64,000 nucleotides of DNA from Methanothermobacter sp. MT-2 (GTDB taxonomy: Archaea; Methanobacteriota; Methanobacteria; Methanobacteriales; DSM-23052). The stretch lies in contig AP017647.1 of the NCBI GenBank assembly GCA_003584625.1, positions 978,603 to 1,042,602 of the forward strand. The letters are read 5' to 3'. Positions within the stretch are counted from its first letter, which is position 1. The number at the start of each line of letters is the position of its first letter. Made by a program: the position numbers and the translations under genes. A model generated the notes under the pieces. It worked only from the letters and a program-made list of their open reading frames with translations. It made no database searches and was not told the DNA's origin. This document shows, in pieces, positions 51,225 through 61,042 of this stretch.

Positions 51225-52787
51225 ATGAAAAAAGCATTGTATCTGACTGTTTTCATAACAAGCCTTTTAATACTTATCAGCAACGCCTCAGCAGCCCAAT
51301 TATCATACAACGAAATCTCAAACGCCTCAAAAATAATAACAGACCAAGCCTCAAAAACAGGCCAAATACCATCCCAAATCACAGTAAACAACAAAAACAT
51401 CACCCTAGACGACTACCTATACGCCGCAAGCACCACCACAATAAACCTAAACACCAACAAAAAAACAAACATAAGCACCAACAACTACAAACCACCAACA
51501 AACCCCCCAAACAACACAGCAACCGGAAAACTCACAAAAACAACATACCTACAGGTAGCACAAAACATCAAAAAATACATGGAAACCAATGGAAGATCAC
51601 CCAGCTATGCCACCACAACAATAGGAAAAATAAACTATCAAAGCCTGATCTACACCTACGCCAAAATAATAAACTTCTACAACACCAACGGAAGACTACC
51701 AAATTACGTAACGGTAAAAGGTGTGAAAATTGTATCGTCGGATGTTGTGGGGAATCCTTCAACGCCTTCAACGGGTAAAACACCAAGTGATGTGTGGAAT
51801 CTGTTGATAAATGGTAATTCCACGGCCAGGGATGTTTTAGATGTTGCGAGTGATGTTATTATTTTTATAGAGGAGCAGGGTAAGGTCCCGGAAACTGTGA
51901 AACTTTCCGATAAATTGACAGTTAACCCAGGCCAATTCCTCTATCTTGCAAGTCAAATGATATTATACTTAGATAATCTTACAAGTTCTGATACGAGTAA
52001 AGCATTGCAGGCAGCAAACAATTATAACAGTTTCATTGAAGAACTTAAAACTATGGCCACAACTAGGATAAACCCGGCGCCAAGTCCTGTGAATGGGGTT
52101 GCTATGGGTGAATTAACAAGGGCTGATTATATTGATCTTGCCAAGAGACTGAGAACCTTCATCAAAACTTATGGGAGACTTCCAAATCTTGTCACCAGCC
52201 CGATAGGTAACCTAGGATGCGATTTTTTATTATTGGAGTTTTCAAAGGTTCTGAGTTCGTACAGAGGGAATGGTACATTACCGGCTGGTATTGAGACTTA
52301 TTCAGACATTTTCAAATTTGAAACACCAGTTATAGCAGGTTATCTAGGCGCTTATAATATACAAGTGACCTCAGATTATGTGAAAGCTACTGGAAAGTGC
52401 AGTTGCGGGTCAAAGAGTTATTCCAATTATTATACAAGTGCATTTGTTAATTATTGTCCATGTTGTGGCAGATATGGGACATTGGCTTTCGAACAGGGTG
52501 GAGCAGCAGACGGTAATTATGAGGGTATGTGGTATTGCACCTATTGTGATGCTGATTATTGTCTAGCTTGTGGAAAAATACATGTCAGTGGGAAAAACAT
52601 GTTTTTAACTCCATACACCCTAGAAGGATTAAGGGGCAGCTCTTCAGATGTTATTACAATGAAATATAATTACAAGGTTTTCAGGATTTTCCAAGATTCC
52701 TACGCATACAAGGATATATATTCAAAGGTGGATGATTCGTATACGATGGTCAAATATGTCAATGGAACTATCTTCAGGTTTTATTGA
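51225..52787 (+). CDS. Secreted pseudomurein-binding-repeat protein with C-terminal Cys-rich domain
   Basis: 520 residues. Signal peptide ([22 protein letters not shown]) is followed by four pseudomurein-binding-type repeats, seen as [42 protein letters not shown] and [12 protein letters not shown]. The C-terminal ~110 residues contain paired Cys: CSCG, CPCCG, CTYC and CLACGK, like two zinc ribbons, in place of a transglutaminase-type protease domain. There is no catalytic Cys-His-Asp triad as in the gene at 59.3 kb. An outside-facing zinc or disulphide domain is unusual. Start ATG 51225 (the GTG at 51207 is upstream of the likely start). Codon use flips at about 51,715 from C/A-rich to G/T-rich. 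T-rich 52786-52805 could be the terminator. Confidence 0.85.
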   Translation: MKKALYLTVFITSLLILISNASAAQLSYNEISNASKIITDQASKTGQIPSQITVNNKNITLDDYLYAASTTTINLNTNKKTNISTNNYKPPTNPPNNTATGKLTKTTYLQVAQNIKKYMETNGRSPSYATTTIGKINYQSLIYTYAKIINFYNTNGRLPNYVTVKGVKIVSSDVVGNPSTPSTGKTPSDVWNLLINGNSTARDVLDVASDVIIFIEEQGKVPETVKLSDKLTVNPGQFLYLASQMILYLDNLTSSDTSKALQAANNYNSFIEELKTMATTRINPAPSPVNGVAMGELTRADYIDLAKRLRTFIKTYGRLPNLVTSPIGNLGCDFLLLEFSKVLSSYRGNGTLPAGIETYSDIFKFETPVIAGYLGAYNIQVTSDYVKATGKCSCGSKSYSNYYTSAFVNYCPCCGRYGTLAFEQGGAADGNYEGMWYCTYCDADYCLACGKIHVSGKNMFLTPYTLEGLRGSSSDVITMKYNYKVFRIFQDSYAYKDIYSKVDDSYTMVKYVNGTIFRFY

Positions 52788-52804
52788 TTTTTTCTTTTTT
52801 TTGT

Positions 52805-52818
52805 GAATTTTTATATAG
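52805..52818 (+). promoter_or_regulatory. TATA box for lemA operon
   Basis: GAATTTTTATATAG, about 52 bp before the ATG at 52870, just beyond the T-rich end of the previous gene. Confidence 0.5.
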
Positions 52819-52869
52819 GTGGTGTGCTCTCTTATATATTAGATGGGAGAAAATTTTAGAGGAGTTAAA

Positions 52870-53424
52870 ATGTTATTGGAGATAATAATTGTTTTTATTA
52901 TAGTCTTGTTTTTATTGTATTTTGGATATCTTTATAATAGTCTTGTGCAGCTTCGCAATAGGGTTGAGAATGCTTGGTCGCAGATAGATGTTCAGCTTAA
53001 GAGAAGAGCTGACCTAGTACCTAATCTTGTGGAAACCGTCAAAGGCTATGCAAAACATGAGAAAACTGTCCTAGAAAATGTTACAAGGGCTAGAAGCGCC
53101 CTGATGAACGCCAGGGATGTTGGGGAGGTTGAAAAGGCGGATAACATGTTAACAGGTGCCTTGAAGAGTCTTTTCGCTGTTGCTGAGAATTATCCTAACC
53201 TTAAAGCCAATGAAAACTTTCTGAAATTACAAGAGGAGCTAGAGGAAATAGAGAATAGGATAGCCTATTCACGCCAATTTTACAACGACACAGTACTAAT
53301 GTACAATAATAAATGTCAGATGATCCCAAGCAACATAATCGCATCCCTATTCAATTTCAAGGAAGCAGAATTCTTCCAGATAGAAAAAAGCAGCCGAAAG
53401 CTGCCAAAAGTCGAATTTGAGTGA
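52870..53424 (+). CDS. lemA: LemA family membrane protein
   Basis: 184 residues. One N-terminal helix ([21 protein letters not shown]) and a helical-bundle domain with the LemA signature [35 protein letters not shown]; also [25 protein letters not shown] 52870 preceded by GAGGAG; the ATG at 52843 is upstream of that site. LemA function is unknown; its constant partner in such operons is a DUF2207 protein, as here. Last base of the stop overlaps the next start. Confidence 0.92.
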   Translation: MLLEIIIVFIIVLFLLYFGYLYNSLVQLRNRVENAWSQIDVQLKRRADLVPNLVETVKGYAKHEKTVLENVTRARSALMNARDVGEVEKADNMLTGALKSLFAVAENYPNLKANENFLKLQEELEEIENRIAYSRQFYNDTVLMYNNKCQMIPSNIIASLFNFKEAEFFQIEKSSRKLPKVEFE

Positions 53425-55238
53425 TGAAATTGCAGATGAACAAAAGAAATATTATAATAATAGCAGTTATCATATTCGCAATCTTATCTCTGACAATCAT
53501 AGGTTTCATAACCAGCCTAGAACGTAGTTATTCAATAAAAGCAATAGACACCGACCTTTTCCTAAAAGAGGATGGGGCAATACATGTCAAAGAAACAATA
53601 CACTACTCATTCAAGGGTACATGGCATGGGATAACCCGCAGAATGCCCCTAAAAGATGCGCAAAGCATCCAAAACTTGAACGTATCGGCTGAAGGCGCAT
53701 ACCCTGGAAGTGCATACATAGACTCTACGATAGAAAATGGAAATAACGTCCAAAATATTAAGGTTTATCTATATTCTGATCCAACGCTGACAGAACCAAT
53801 CACTGATAAAAACGTTACAGTCACATTTGAATATGATGCAATCAATGTACCAAAATTTTACAATGACATAACAGAATTACACTACAAGATAATCGGTGAA
53901 GGATGGAAAGTCCCCATAGAACAAACCAACACCAGAATACACCTCCCAGGAAAAGAGGGCGTTAAGTACTGGTTCAACCCACCATATTACCTGAAGGATT
54001 CTAAATGGCAAAACAACACCCTAGAAGCCACAACAGGAGCCATACCAGCCGGCCAATACTTTGAAGTGGAAATGGCCATGCCAAGAGAATATTTCACGGC
54101 AAAACCAAGCAATGGCACAATCATAAACCAGAAAGCTTTACCCATAATAGAACGCAAACAAAAAGAATACCAGGAAGACCTAGCATTCAAAAACACCTTA
54201 TACTCCTTTATCGGAGCCCTATTAATCATAGCCAGCTTCACACCAATATTAATATACCTAAAGTATGGTAGAGAACCGGAAATAGACTATAGTGCAGAGT
54301 ATGAGCGCGAAATACCATCCAATGATCCTCCAGCACTCGTGAACGCCATATACACCTCCAAGGTGCTTAAAAATATCGGCGAACCAGACATGAACGGATT
54401 CAAAGCCACGATAATGGACCTAATAGACAGAAACTACCTCAAAGTAGAAACAAAAACAGAAGGAAAAGACAAAAAAACATTCCTAAAAATCAACAAGGAC
54501 CTAAAAGGCCTGGAAAGCTTTGAAATGGATGTAATAAGATCCCTGAGAAGATTCAGAAAAAATAACCTAATAGCCTTAGATGAAATCCCAAAAAAATTAT
54601 CAGATAGAGAAACCGCCCTAGAATTTCAGGAAATCTATGAAAGCTGGAAAGATCACCTAAAAAAGAGATTCATAAACAATAAAATAGATGAGATATTCAT
54701 AAACAAAGGCGCTAAATACATGAAAATATTCGGTTTCTTAGGGGTAACCTTAGCCATTATAGTAGCATATTTCACAATATCAGATCCAATACCATTCGCA
54801 AGATTACCATTCTATGCATCAATAATCCTAGCAGCAAGTTCAATAACATCAATATTACTACCAGAGGATATACCAGGGCACTGGACAGTCCAGGGAAAAG
54901 AATACGTTGAAAAGTGGAAAAACTTCAAAAAATACCTCAAAGATTTCAGCCTAATAAAAGAATATCCCCCTGAATCCGTTAAAATCTGGAACAAGTATCT
55001 GGTATATGCAACAGCCCTTGGAATAGCAGACAAGGTTATAAAAGCAATGAAACTCCAACTACCAGAAACAGAACTAGAAAGAAACGACATTTACCTATTC
55101 CACTATTATGGAGGATATGGACTGTTAAGCGAGGCTCTGCTCACGGGCATGAGCACCTCAACGGCAACAGATGATGGTTTCGATGGAATAGGAGATATTG
55201 GTGGAGGTGACATGGGGGGTGGTGGAGACGCCTTCTAA
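53424..55238 (+). CDS. DUF2207 domain membrane protein (LemA partner)
   Basis: 604 residues. Signal/membrane helix at the N terminus, a beta-rich external DUF2207 domain (IHVKETIHYSFKGTWHGITRRMPLKD), a membrane helix near residue 260, a cytoplasmic helical part, two close helices near residue 440-470, and a Gly-rich C terminus (GGGDMGGGGDAF). Such tails occur in TPM/DUF2207 proteins associated with LemA. Role unknown; possibly membrane quality control. Starts may be ATG 53424 or 53436. Confidence 0.87.
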   Translation: MKLQMNKRNIIIIAVIIFAILSLTIIGFITSLERSYSIKAIDTDLFLKEDGAIHVKETIHYSFKGTWHGITRRMPLKDAQSIQNLNVSAEGAYPGSAYIDSTIENGNNVQNIKVYLYSDPTLTEPITDKNVTVTFEYDAINVPKFYNDITELHYKIIGEGWKVPIEQTNTRIHLPGKEGVKYWFNPPYYLKDSKWQNNTLEATTGAIPAGQYFEVEMAMPREYFTAKPSNGTIINQKALPIIERKQKEYQEDLAFKNTLYSFIGALLIIASFTPILIYLKYGREPEIDYSAEYEREIPSNDPPALVNAIYTSKVLKNIGEPDMNGFKATIMDLIDRNYLKVETKTEGKDKKTFLKINKDLKGLESFEMDVIRSLRRFRKNNLIALDEIPKKLSDRETALEFQEIYESWKDHLKKRFINNKIDEIFINKGAKYMKIFGFLGVTLAIIVAYFTISDPIPFARLPFYASIILAASSITSILLPEDIPGHWTVQGKEYVEKWKNFKKYLKDFSLIKEYPPESVKIWNKYLVYATALGIADKVIKAMKLQLPETELERNDIYLFHYYGGYGLLSEALLTGMSTSTATDDGFDGIGDIGGGDMGGGGDAF

Positions 55239-55382
55239 AAAAAATAAAAAAAGGTTGACCCCCACCACATGAAATTTTTAGAAAAGTTGAGTAAAAATAG
55301 TAACTTTGATGTTATTTGGGGTATATCATTTAACATATTTTTTGAAAGTTTGTAGAAGATTATGACTTGGGGGTCTTGAGAT

Positions 55383-55976
55383 TCAAAGTTTACCAGGGGC
55401 TCTGTCAAGTTCATAATTTGCAATTGTTATGCATTGTTCGGCCATTAAAGAAAGTTTGGATATGCTGATAATATCCTCGGCAAATTGGATTATTACTTTT
55501 TCATCTTCTTTTTTAACTCCAAGATGATCTCCCAAAACAAATAATGGACGCTCCATTTTATGTGCTATTCTCCTTAGATCTTCCCCATCTTCTCTCATAT
55601 AATATATCTTATATGAGTGGGAAAGTTCCTCTAACAATCCTTTTAGGTCTTTTTTCGCTGTGAAAACCCCTGAATTCGCCTCAACCCACTCTCGTCCCGG
55701 TTCAAACTTTAAAGCTTTTCTTATAAGCCCTGCAACACTCCTTTCATCAGGGGACATTCTCCTAATTTCATCACTCCGAAACTTCACGACCCTAGGAGGG
55801 CTGGGATCGCCAAGTAAAAGAAGATAAACTTCCAAGGATCTTCTTATGGAATGAGACAAGAAAATGGCCTGGGAAATGCAACGACATAATATGTCCATCC
55901 GCCCGGCGCCAGGGATATTCTTCAAACTAAATGGACTAGTAGTGGCCTTATTACCTATAACAAGAAAACCTCTCAT
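55383..55976 (-). CDS. trmY: tRNA (pseudouridine(54)-N1)-methyltransferase TrmY
   Basis: 197 residues. SPOUT methyltransferase that makes m1-pseudouridine-54 in archaeal tRNA. N terminus RGFLVIGNKATTSPFSLKNIPGAGRMDILCRC and C-terminal knot region PLFVLGDHLGVKKEDE and SLMAEQCITIANYELDRA match MJ1640. There is no ribosome site before ATG 55976 and a TATA-like stretch lies about 10-27 bp upstream, so the mRNA may be leaderless. Confidence 0.93.
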   Translation of the reverse strand: MRGFLVIGNKATTSPFSLKNIPGAGRMDILCRCISQAIFLSHSIRRSLEVYLLLLGDPSPPRVVKFRSDEIRRMSPDERSVAGLIRKALKFEPGREWVEANSGVFTAKKDLKGLLEELSHSYKIYYMREDGEDLRRIAHKMERPLFVLGDHLGVKKEDEKVIIQFAEDIISISKLSLMAEQCITIANYELDRAPGKL

Positions 55977-56040
55977 AATATCAAATTATATATTATAACT
56001 TATAAGTTAAGTTTAGTAAGCAAATAAAAGTTGGATTTTT
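55977..56040. promoter_or_regulatory. Divergent promoter region trmY / B12-radical SAM
   Basis: 64 bp shared between two divergent genes, with AATTATATATTATAAC near 55985-56000 serving as the likely TATA element on one or both strands. Confidence 0.55.
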
Positions 56041-57456
56041 ATGAAAATTCTATTCATAGAACCTCCAAAAGACCCATGGTTTCTAATGGGCGAATACCGG
56101 CCACCACCACTAGGTATATTGGAGTTAGCGGCCTATATCGAGGCTAAAAATGAAAATATAAACATAAAAGTTTTGGATTGTCAGGCTGGGAAAATTGACT
56201 GGAAAAAACTGGAAAAACATATAGAATCATTCCAACCAGACATTGTCATCCCAAGCACCCTAGCAACTTGTAACGCATATCTAGTGCTTAGAACAGTTGA
56301 AACAGCGAAAAAGATCAGCCCAGAAATAAAAACTGTAGTAGGAGGTCAACATTTCACAGCCACCGCCCAGGAAAGTCTAAAATACCCCGAAATAGATTTT
56401 ATCATCCGCGGAGAAGGCGAAAAAACACTTAACGAACTCATCCAAACCATAAAACAAGACAAACCAGCCACAAACGTTAAAGGTTTATCCTTCAAACACA
56501 ATGGAAAGATAATACACAATCCCCCAAGGCCACTCATCAAAAACTTGGATGAATTACCATTTCCAGGTTATCATTTTGTGGCAGAACATATGAAAAAATA
56601 TCATTTTAAAATGATGGCTGGTAACGCAAATTATGCTCTTATAGAAGCTTCACGTGGATGTGATCATCAATGCACTTTTTGTTCGCAATGGAAACACTGG
56701 AAGGGGAAATGGAGAACCAAATCACCTAAACGCATAGCTGATGAAATGGAATACCTCTACAGCGAATATGGAAGCAACTTTTTATGGCTTACCGATGACA
56801 ACCTAGGTTCAGGTGCAAGAATCGAAAGACTATGCGACGAACTAATAAAAAGGGACATGGACGATCTAATGTGGTTTGTACAAGCCAGAAGCGACGACAT
56901 AATCAAAAACCAGAACATTCTACCTAAAATGAGAAAAGCCGGCAACTATTGGATCATGGCCGGACTGGAAAGACACGATGATAAAACACTTAAAAATTTC
57001 CATAAGACTATCAGAACTTCTGATGCTAAAATTTCCATGGATCTTTTGAAAGAAAATGACATATTCGCCCAGGCAACCTTCATCATAGGTGAAAGACGAG
57101 ACTCCCACGAATCCATAGAAGGTTTGCGAGAATTTGTCAATTATACAGATCCTGACTTGGCAATTTTCATGATATTAACACCATTCCCAGGAACAAAACT
57201 CTATGATATTGCCAGGGCAAACGGGTGGATAGAAGACACAAACTGGGCGAACTATGACATGATACATGCGGTTATGCCCACAGAAAACCTTTCAAGAAAA
57301 GAAGTCCAAGAAGAATTATACAAATGTTACCAGAACTTCTACGGGAACATGAAAAGACGCATCAAAGGCATATTCTCCCCAAACCCACTGAAAGGGAGAG
57401 TATACAGGTACATGGCCAGCAGAGGCCTTCTAAAAGCCCTGGGGGATCTGTTTTGA
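56041..57456 (+). CDS. Cobalamin-binding-domain radical SAM protein
   Basis: 471 residues. Residues 1-130 form a B12-binding-like domain (VLDCQAGK; IVIPSTLAT; VVGGQHFTA), then the radical SAM domain with CDHQCTFCSQW near residue 209 and WLTDDNLG. The SPASM cluster is absent. Class B-type radical SAM enzymes often methylate unactivated carbons, but no substrate is indicated. The DxHxxG cobalamin motif is not clear, so the domain may not bind B12. Last 4 bp overlap the next gene. Confidence 0.87.
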   Translation: MKILFIEPPKDPWFLMGEYRPPPLGILELAAYIEAKNENINIKVLDCQAGKIDWKKLEKHIESFQPDIVIPSTLATCNAYLVLRTVETAKKISPEIKTVVGGQHFTATAQESLKYPEIDFIIRGEGEKTLNELIQTIKQDKPATNVKGLSFKHNGKIIHNPPRPLIKNLDELPFPGYHFVAEHMKKYHFKMMAGNANYALIEASRGCDHQCTFCSQWKHWKGKWRTKSPKRIADEMEYLYSEYGSNFLWLTDDNLGSGARIERLCDELIKRDMDDLMWFVQARSDDIIKNQNILPKMRKAGNYWIMAGLERHDDKTLKNFHKTIRTSDAKISMDLLKENDIFAQATFIIGERRDSHESIEGLREFVNYTDPDLAIFMILTPFPGTKLYDIARANGWIEDTNWANYDMIHAVMPTENLSRKEVQEELYKCYQNFYGNMKRRIKGIFSPNPLKGRVYRYMASRGLLKALGDLF

Positions 57457-58160
57457 AAATCTCAGAAAATCTAACTTTCCAGTATTTCATAGGCATGTCC
57501 CTAATCGGCTTGTTCTACCTACCAGTAATGGTTTTATTTGGAACGGCCAGCGCAAATCTTCCATGGCAGAAGTATCTAATTTTTTCGATTTTTGGGTTAA
57601 TTTGTCTCTTGGGAATAATAGCTGGGGTCTTCCCATCAAAATGTTTGAAAACAACAAAAAGGAAGACACAAAATATCATGGACATCGAGTTTAAAGGGCA
57701 TCATCCAGATTGTGGAAACTTTTCTGGGCATGTTTTACACCTAGCAAATAAAACATGTTGTGTAGGATGCACTGGCTTGACTATAGGGGCTATACTCTCA
57801 ATTTCAGGGACATTATTATATCTTACTAACAAATTACCATATAATGGTACAATGGTCTTCTGGCTGGGCTTTGTAGGGGTATTATTCGGCCTGATGAAAA
57901 ATAGACTATTTAAAAAACGTTTAAAGTTTCTAGATTTGTTTTTGAATGTTATTTTTGTCCTTGGAGCGTTCATGCTCCTTCTAGGCATTGAAAAGATAAA
58001 TGGTAGTCTACTTATCGAAGTTTATCTTCTGATATTGATACTCATCTGGATCATAACCAGAACGTTATCATCCCAAAAAGAACATAAAAGAATATGTGAA
58101 CTTTGCAATTTGAAAAAATGCAAACCTTCAAGCTACCCCACAAAAAAAAGGGTGGAGTGA
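57453..58160 (+). CDS. Membrane protein with Cys-rich loop (DUF2085-like)
   Basis: 235 residues. TTG 57453 follows GGGGGAT and overlaps the radical SAM stop. Two helices at the N terminus, a loop with CHis/Cys pattern HHPDCGNFSGHVLHL and KTCCVGCTGL, then three to four further helices, and a Cys-containing tail (CELCNLKKCKPSS). The loop resembles DUF2085 proteins, which are uncharacterised. Paired with a radical SAM gene and a zinc-ribbon gene. Confidence 0.65.
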   Translation: MKISENLTFQYFIGMSLIGLFYLPVMVLFGTASANLPWQKYLIFSIFGLICLLGIIAGVFPSKCLKTTKRKTQNIMDIEFKGHHPDCGNFSGHVLHLANKTCCVGCTGLTIGAILSISGTLLYLTNKLPYNGTMVFWLGFVGVLFGLMKNRLFKKRLKFLDLFLNVIFVLGAFMLLLGIEKINGSLLIEVYLLILILIWIITRTLSSQKEHKRICELCNLKKCKPSSYPTKKRVE

Positions 58161-58165
58161 TAAAA

Positions 58166-58477
58166 ATGGTTTACTGTCCAAAATGTGGTAAGAAAAATGA
58201 AGAAGACGCAGAATTCTGCTCAAAATGTGGAACACCCCTCAAAACAATAAAAACCAAGGACACATGCTCAGGTCCAAGCGAAGGTTATAAGGATGAATGC
58301 TTCGGATTACCCCATGGAGGATTAATAATAGGCGTGATATTCGGAACACTTTTAATCATCATAGGAATCTCAGCCATCCTAAAAATAGACATCGGATACA
58401 TAATAGGCCCAAGCATGATAATAATCATCGGGATACTCATCATAATCGGCGCACTATACAAAGCCACCCAAAAATAA
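58166..58477 (+). CDS. Small zinc-ribbon membrane protein
   Basis: 103 residues. An N-terminal zinc ribbon (YCPKCGKKNEEDAEFCSKCG) is followed by a linker and two membrane helices (IIGVIFGTLLIIIGISAIL; IIGPSMIIIIGILIIIGALY). ATG 58166 has GGTGGAGTGAT upstream; the longer frame overlaps the previous gene. Function unknown. Confidence 0.85.
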   Translation: MVYCPKCGKKNEEDAEFCSKCGTPLKTIKTKDTCSGPSEGYKDECFGLPHGGLIIGVIFGTLLIIIGISAILKIDIGYIIGPSMIIIIGILIIIGALYKATQK

Positions 58478-58555
58478 CATCCCCCCAGGCCAAGTATAAA
58501 AAAAAGGTATCCTAAACCCTTGAAATTAGTTTAGGATAGGCCCCCATGATTATTG

Positions 58556-58840
58556 TCAGCCTTCTCTTGTAGATTCTTGTAGATAGATGCTTACGAAGTC
58601 TCCTTCCCTAATATCATAGATTTCAAGCTGATCCTCCGGGATCTTAAGAGAACCTTCGGGTGTGAGACGCTCCCAGATAGTCCTTGACACGCTACTCGTT
58701 GTCAAATTCCCATCTCGAATCTTAACATGCCTCACAAGCTTATAATTCACATACTTACCTTCTTCCATCCTAAAAGTCTCCCTAATACTCCTAGGGACCT
58801 TAACAGTACCATCCTCTCTAACCCTTCCAGTTATATACAA
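58556..58840 (-). CDS. AbrB/SpoVT-like DNA-binding protein
   Basis: 94 residues from a TTG start at 58840 with GGAG at the right distance; the longer frame to 59020 antisense to the acylphosphatase was not used. Two swapped-hairpin half sites are visible: RVREDGTVKVPRSIRETFRMEEGKYV and RLTPEGSLKIPEDQLEIYDIREGDFV. Such proteins act as transition-state regulators or antitoxins; no toxin is adjacent. Confidence 0.8.
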   Translation of the reverse strand: MYITGRVREDGTVKVPRSIRETFRMEEGKYVNYKLVRHVKIRDGNLTTSSVSRTIWERLTPEGSLKIPEDQLEIYDIREGDFVSIYLQESTREG

Positions 58841-58991
58841 TCCTATCTCCAATATAATCCCCCCCACAAAATATATCCTAAAATGGTATATTATCCATTT
58901 TATATTAAAACTTTTAATCTTAAAGTGGGGATAGCCCTTCCAAACCCTTTTATCAAAAAAAAAGGAATAAAGTTGTCTGCGAGGTTTAAAT

Positions 58992-59270
58992 ATGAAGGTT
59001 AGGGCCCATGTGTTTATCACTGGTAGGGTTCAAGGCGTCTTCTTCAGGTATGCGACCCAGGATGTTGCCGAGAGACACAATGTGAATGGTTGGGTGCGTA
59101 ACCTGCCAGATGGCAGAGTCGAAGCCGTTTTCGAAGGCGAGAAAGAAAACGTGGAAAAAGTAATAGAGTTTTGCAAGATAGGACCACGTGGAGCTAAAGT
59201 CACCAACATTGAAATAAACTGGGAAAAATATAAAGGAGAATTCAAAAACTTCAAAATACACTACACATAA
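58992..59270 (+). CDS. acyP: Acylphosphatase
   Basis: 92 residues. ITGRVQGVFFRYATQDVAE carries the catalytic Arg and phosphate loop, and VNGWVRNLPDGRVEAVFEG has the catalytic Asn. It hydrolyses carboxyl-phosphate bonds. GAGG lies before the ATG. Likely monocistronic. Confidence 0.95.
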   Translation: MKVRAHVFITGRVQGVFFRYATQDVAERHNVNGWVRNLPDGRVEAVFEGEKENVEKVIEFCKIGPRGAKVTNIEINWEKYKGEFKNFKIHYT

Positions 59271-59302
59271 AAAAAAAGAAGAATAGAAGGGAAATATTCA
59301 TC

Positions 59303-60958
59303 TTAGAAGGGTAGGCTGGCGTATACCCCTAAGATAGTGGCAGTCGCCGTATTCCAACTGTTTACAACCCCAAGACTGTTCCTAGTACTTGTTGCATCTG
59401 CATTATACCATTTACCATTCACATAGATTTGCGCCCAAACATGACCATAGGTTCCGCTGGAGAATGTGCAAATCCCATGTACATAACGTGCCGGCAATCC
59501 CGCAGCCCTTGCAAGCGCCACCACAAGATGCGCATGATCACAACAGTTACCAGTCTTGTATTTTAAGGTTCCAACAGCACCATACCTCGTATTATAATAG
59601 AAACTATAGTCTATATTGTCCCTAACCCAATTAAAAACAGCTCTCGCCTTATCCCATTCACCGGTAAGGCCAGCGGTCAACTGGGCTGCAAGTGATTGTA
59701 TACTGGGATCATTCACTTGACAGTTTGCTGTTGCAACGAGGTATTGGCCGAGTTCGTTGTTTGAGCTTTGACCAGAAAATTCTTTCACTGTAACATAACT
59801 GGGTAATCTATTATTGTCATTGTAAAATGTGAGTATTCTGCTCATGGCATAGACTATGTTAGGATATGATATACTGCCAATACTAGTCGTGACATAATTC
59901 GGAGCTCTAGCATAGGCTGTGATGAAGTTTAGGATCTTATTTGTTAATTGTATGTATTCTGATTTTGTGATTTGTCCTGTGCCAGATCCTGACGGGTTTG
60001 GGGCTTCGGTGACTGTTCTAGGAATTAATGGGCTTGTCTGACCAGAATTTATCTGGATTATCACCTTCAGCATCAATTCGAGGAATTGGGCCACGCCTAG
60101 ATTCTGATCAGACACTGTAACGTAACTGGGCAGTCTCTTGTTGCTTTCTATGAAATCTTTTAACCTTTTTGCAGCTGATAAGACTTCATACATGCTTATA
60201 TTTGGATCGTCAGCAGCTCCACTAGAATTTTCACCGCCTTCACCTATTTGGCTCGTCTCTGAATTGTTATTAGAGTTGGTAGGATCGTCACTTAATGGCA
60301 GGGTTTTAATTTTGTTGAGGTTTTCTAGGTTCACATAATTTGGCAATCTTTGGTTGGCTGCTTTAAAGCTTATGGCCCTTGCAAATAGCCATGTGAGTGA
60401 TTCGAATTTAATCTGCTGGTTATTGAATGTTGCGAAATTCGGAGCTCTTGAATTTAATTCAATGAAACTATAAACCTTTTCTGCTAATTCAATGTAGTCT
60501 TCTAGAACTATTGACCCTTTAAGGTTTGTTCCTGTAGAATTTGTTGGCAATCCTACGATTCTAGGTTCAAGGGTCTTATCTGTAAGGTATGCTGTTAAAA
60601 GTTGGAGAAATGTCGCCGGGTTTAACTGTTCTCCCCCAACTGTAATATAAGCTGGTAATCTTTCATTGGTTTTAATGAAATCGTCTAAACGGACTGCCGC
60701 ATCCTCGATATCCGCACCATTCAAGGTGGAAGGGCCGGCCGCTGCATTTGACTTGTTTAAACCCTCATCTCCAGCATAGTTCGTCTTTGGCACTGGTTCT
60801 TCTAGAATACAAGATGAATTTACGTCTGTTGCACGGTCTGGGGTTTCGGGGCTGTTAATGTTTTGTGTGAGGTTTGTGGTGGTCTTGTTTTCCTGTGCAT
60901 AGGCAGATCCAAGGTTTAGTAAGAGTATGCATGCAAATAGCATGCATACAATTTTCAT
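59303..60958 (-). CDS. Pseudomurein endoisopeptidase-like protein (PMB repeats + transglutaminase-type peptidase)
   Basis: 551 residues. Signal peptide (KIVCMLFACILLLNLGSAYA), a linker, four pseudomurein-binding repeats (for example RLPAYITVGGEQL, RAPNFATFNNQQI, RLPSYVTVSDQNL, RAPNYVTTSIGSI) and a C-terminal cysteine-peptidase domain: catalytic Cys in TGNCCDHAHLV, His in YGHVWAQI and Asp in NADATS. This is the layout of PeiP/PeiW-type phage pseudomurein endoisopeptidases and of their cellular relatives, so a wall-remodelling role is likely. ATG 60958 starts the signal peptide; ATG 60985 is an alternative. The frame stays open to 61189, but the sequence beyond looks random. Confidence 0.88.
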   Translation of the reverse strand: MKIVCMLFACILLLNLGSAYAQENKTTTNLTQNINSPETPDRATDVNSSCILEEPVPKTNYAGDEGLNKSNAAAGPSTLNGADIEDAAVRLDDFIKTNERLPAYITVGGEQLNPATFLQLLTAYLTDKTLEPRIVGLPTNSTGTNLKGSIVLEDYIELAEKVYSFIELNSRAPNFATFNNQQIKFESLTWLFARAISFKAANQRLPNYVNLENLNKIKTLPLSDDPTNSNNNSETSQIGEGGENSSGAADDPNISMYEVLSAAKRLKDFIESNKRLPSYVTVSDQNLGVAQFLELMLKVIIQINSGQTSPLIPRTVTEAPNPSGSGTGQITKSEYIQLTNKILNFITAYARAPNYVTTSIGSISYPNIVYAMSRILTFYNDNNRLPSYVTVKEFSGQSSNNELGQYLVATANCQVNDPSIQSLAAQLTAGLTGEWDKARAVFNWVRDNIDYSFYYNTRYGAVGTLKYKTGNCCDHAHLVVALARAAGLPARYVHGICTFSSGTYGHVWAQIYVNGKWYNADATSTRNSLGVVNSWNTATATILGVYASLPF

Positions 60959-60985
60959 TTTAATCGAAATTTTACCCGCCTCCAT

Positions 60986-61006
60986 GTCACAAAGATTCGC
61001 TGTGAC
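60986..61006. promoter_or_regulatory. Inverted repeat GTCACA-N9-TGTGAC in the 5' leader
   Basis: Perfect 6-bp arms, between the putative transcription start and the start codon of the endoisopeptidase-like gene; could be an operator or a small hairpin. Confidence 0.45.
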
Positions 61007-61029
61007 AACCAAAATTAGAATCGGGCCTA

Positions 61030-61042
61030 GTATATAAATATT
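61030..61042 (-). promoter_or_regulatory. TATA box for endoisopeptidase-like gene
   Basis: Minus-strand TAATATTTATATA, about 50-85 bp ahead of the possible starts. Confidence 0.5.

Noticed and set aside
58841-59020. N-terminal extension of the AbrB-like protein
   Set aside because: Antisense to the start of acyP and unlike AbrB; TTG 58840 has a proper ribosome site.
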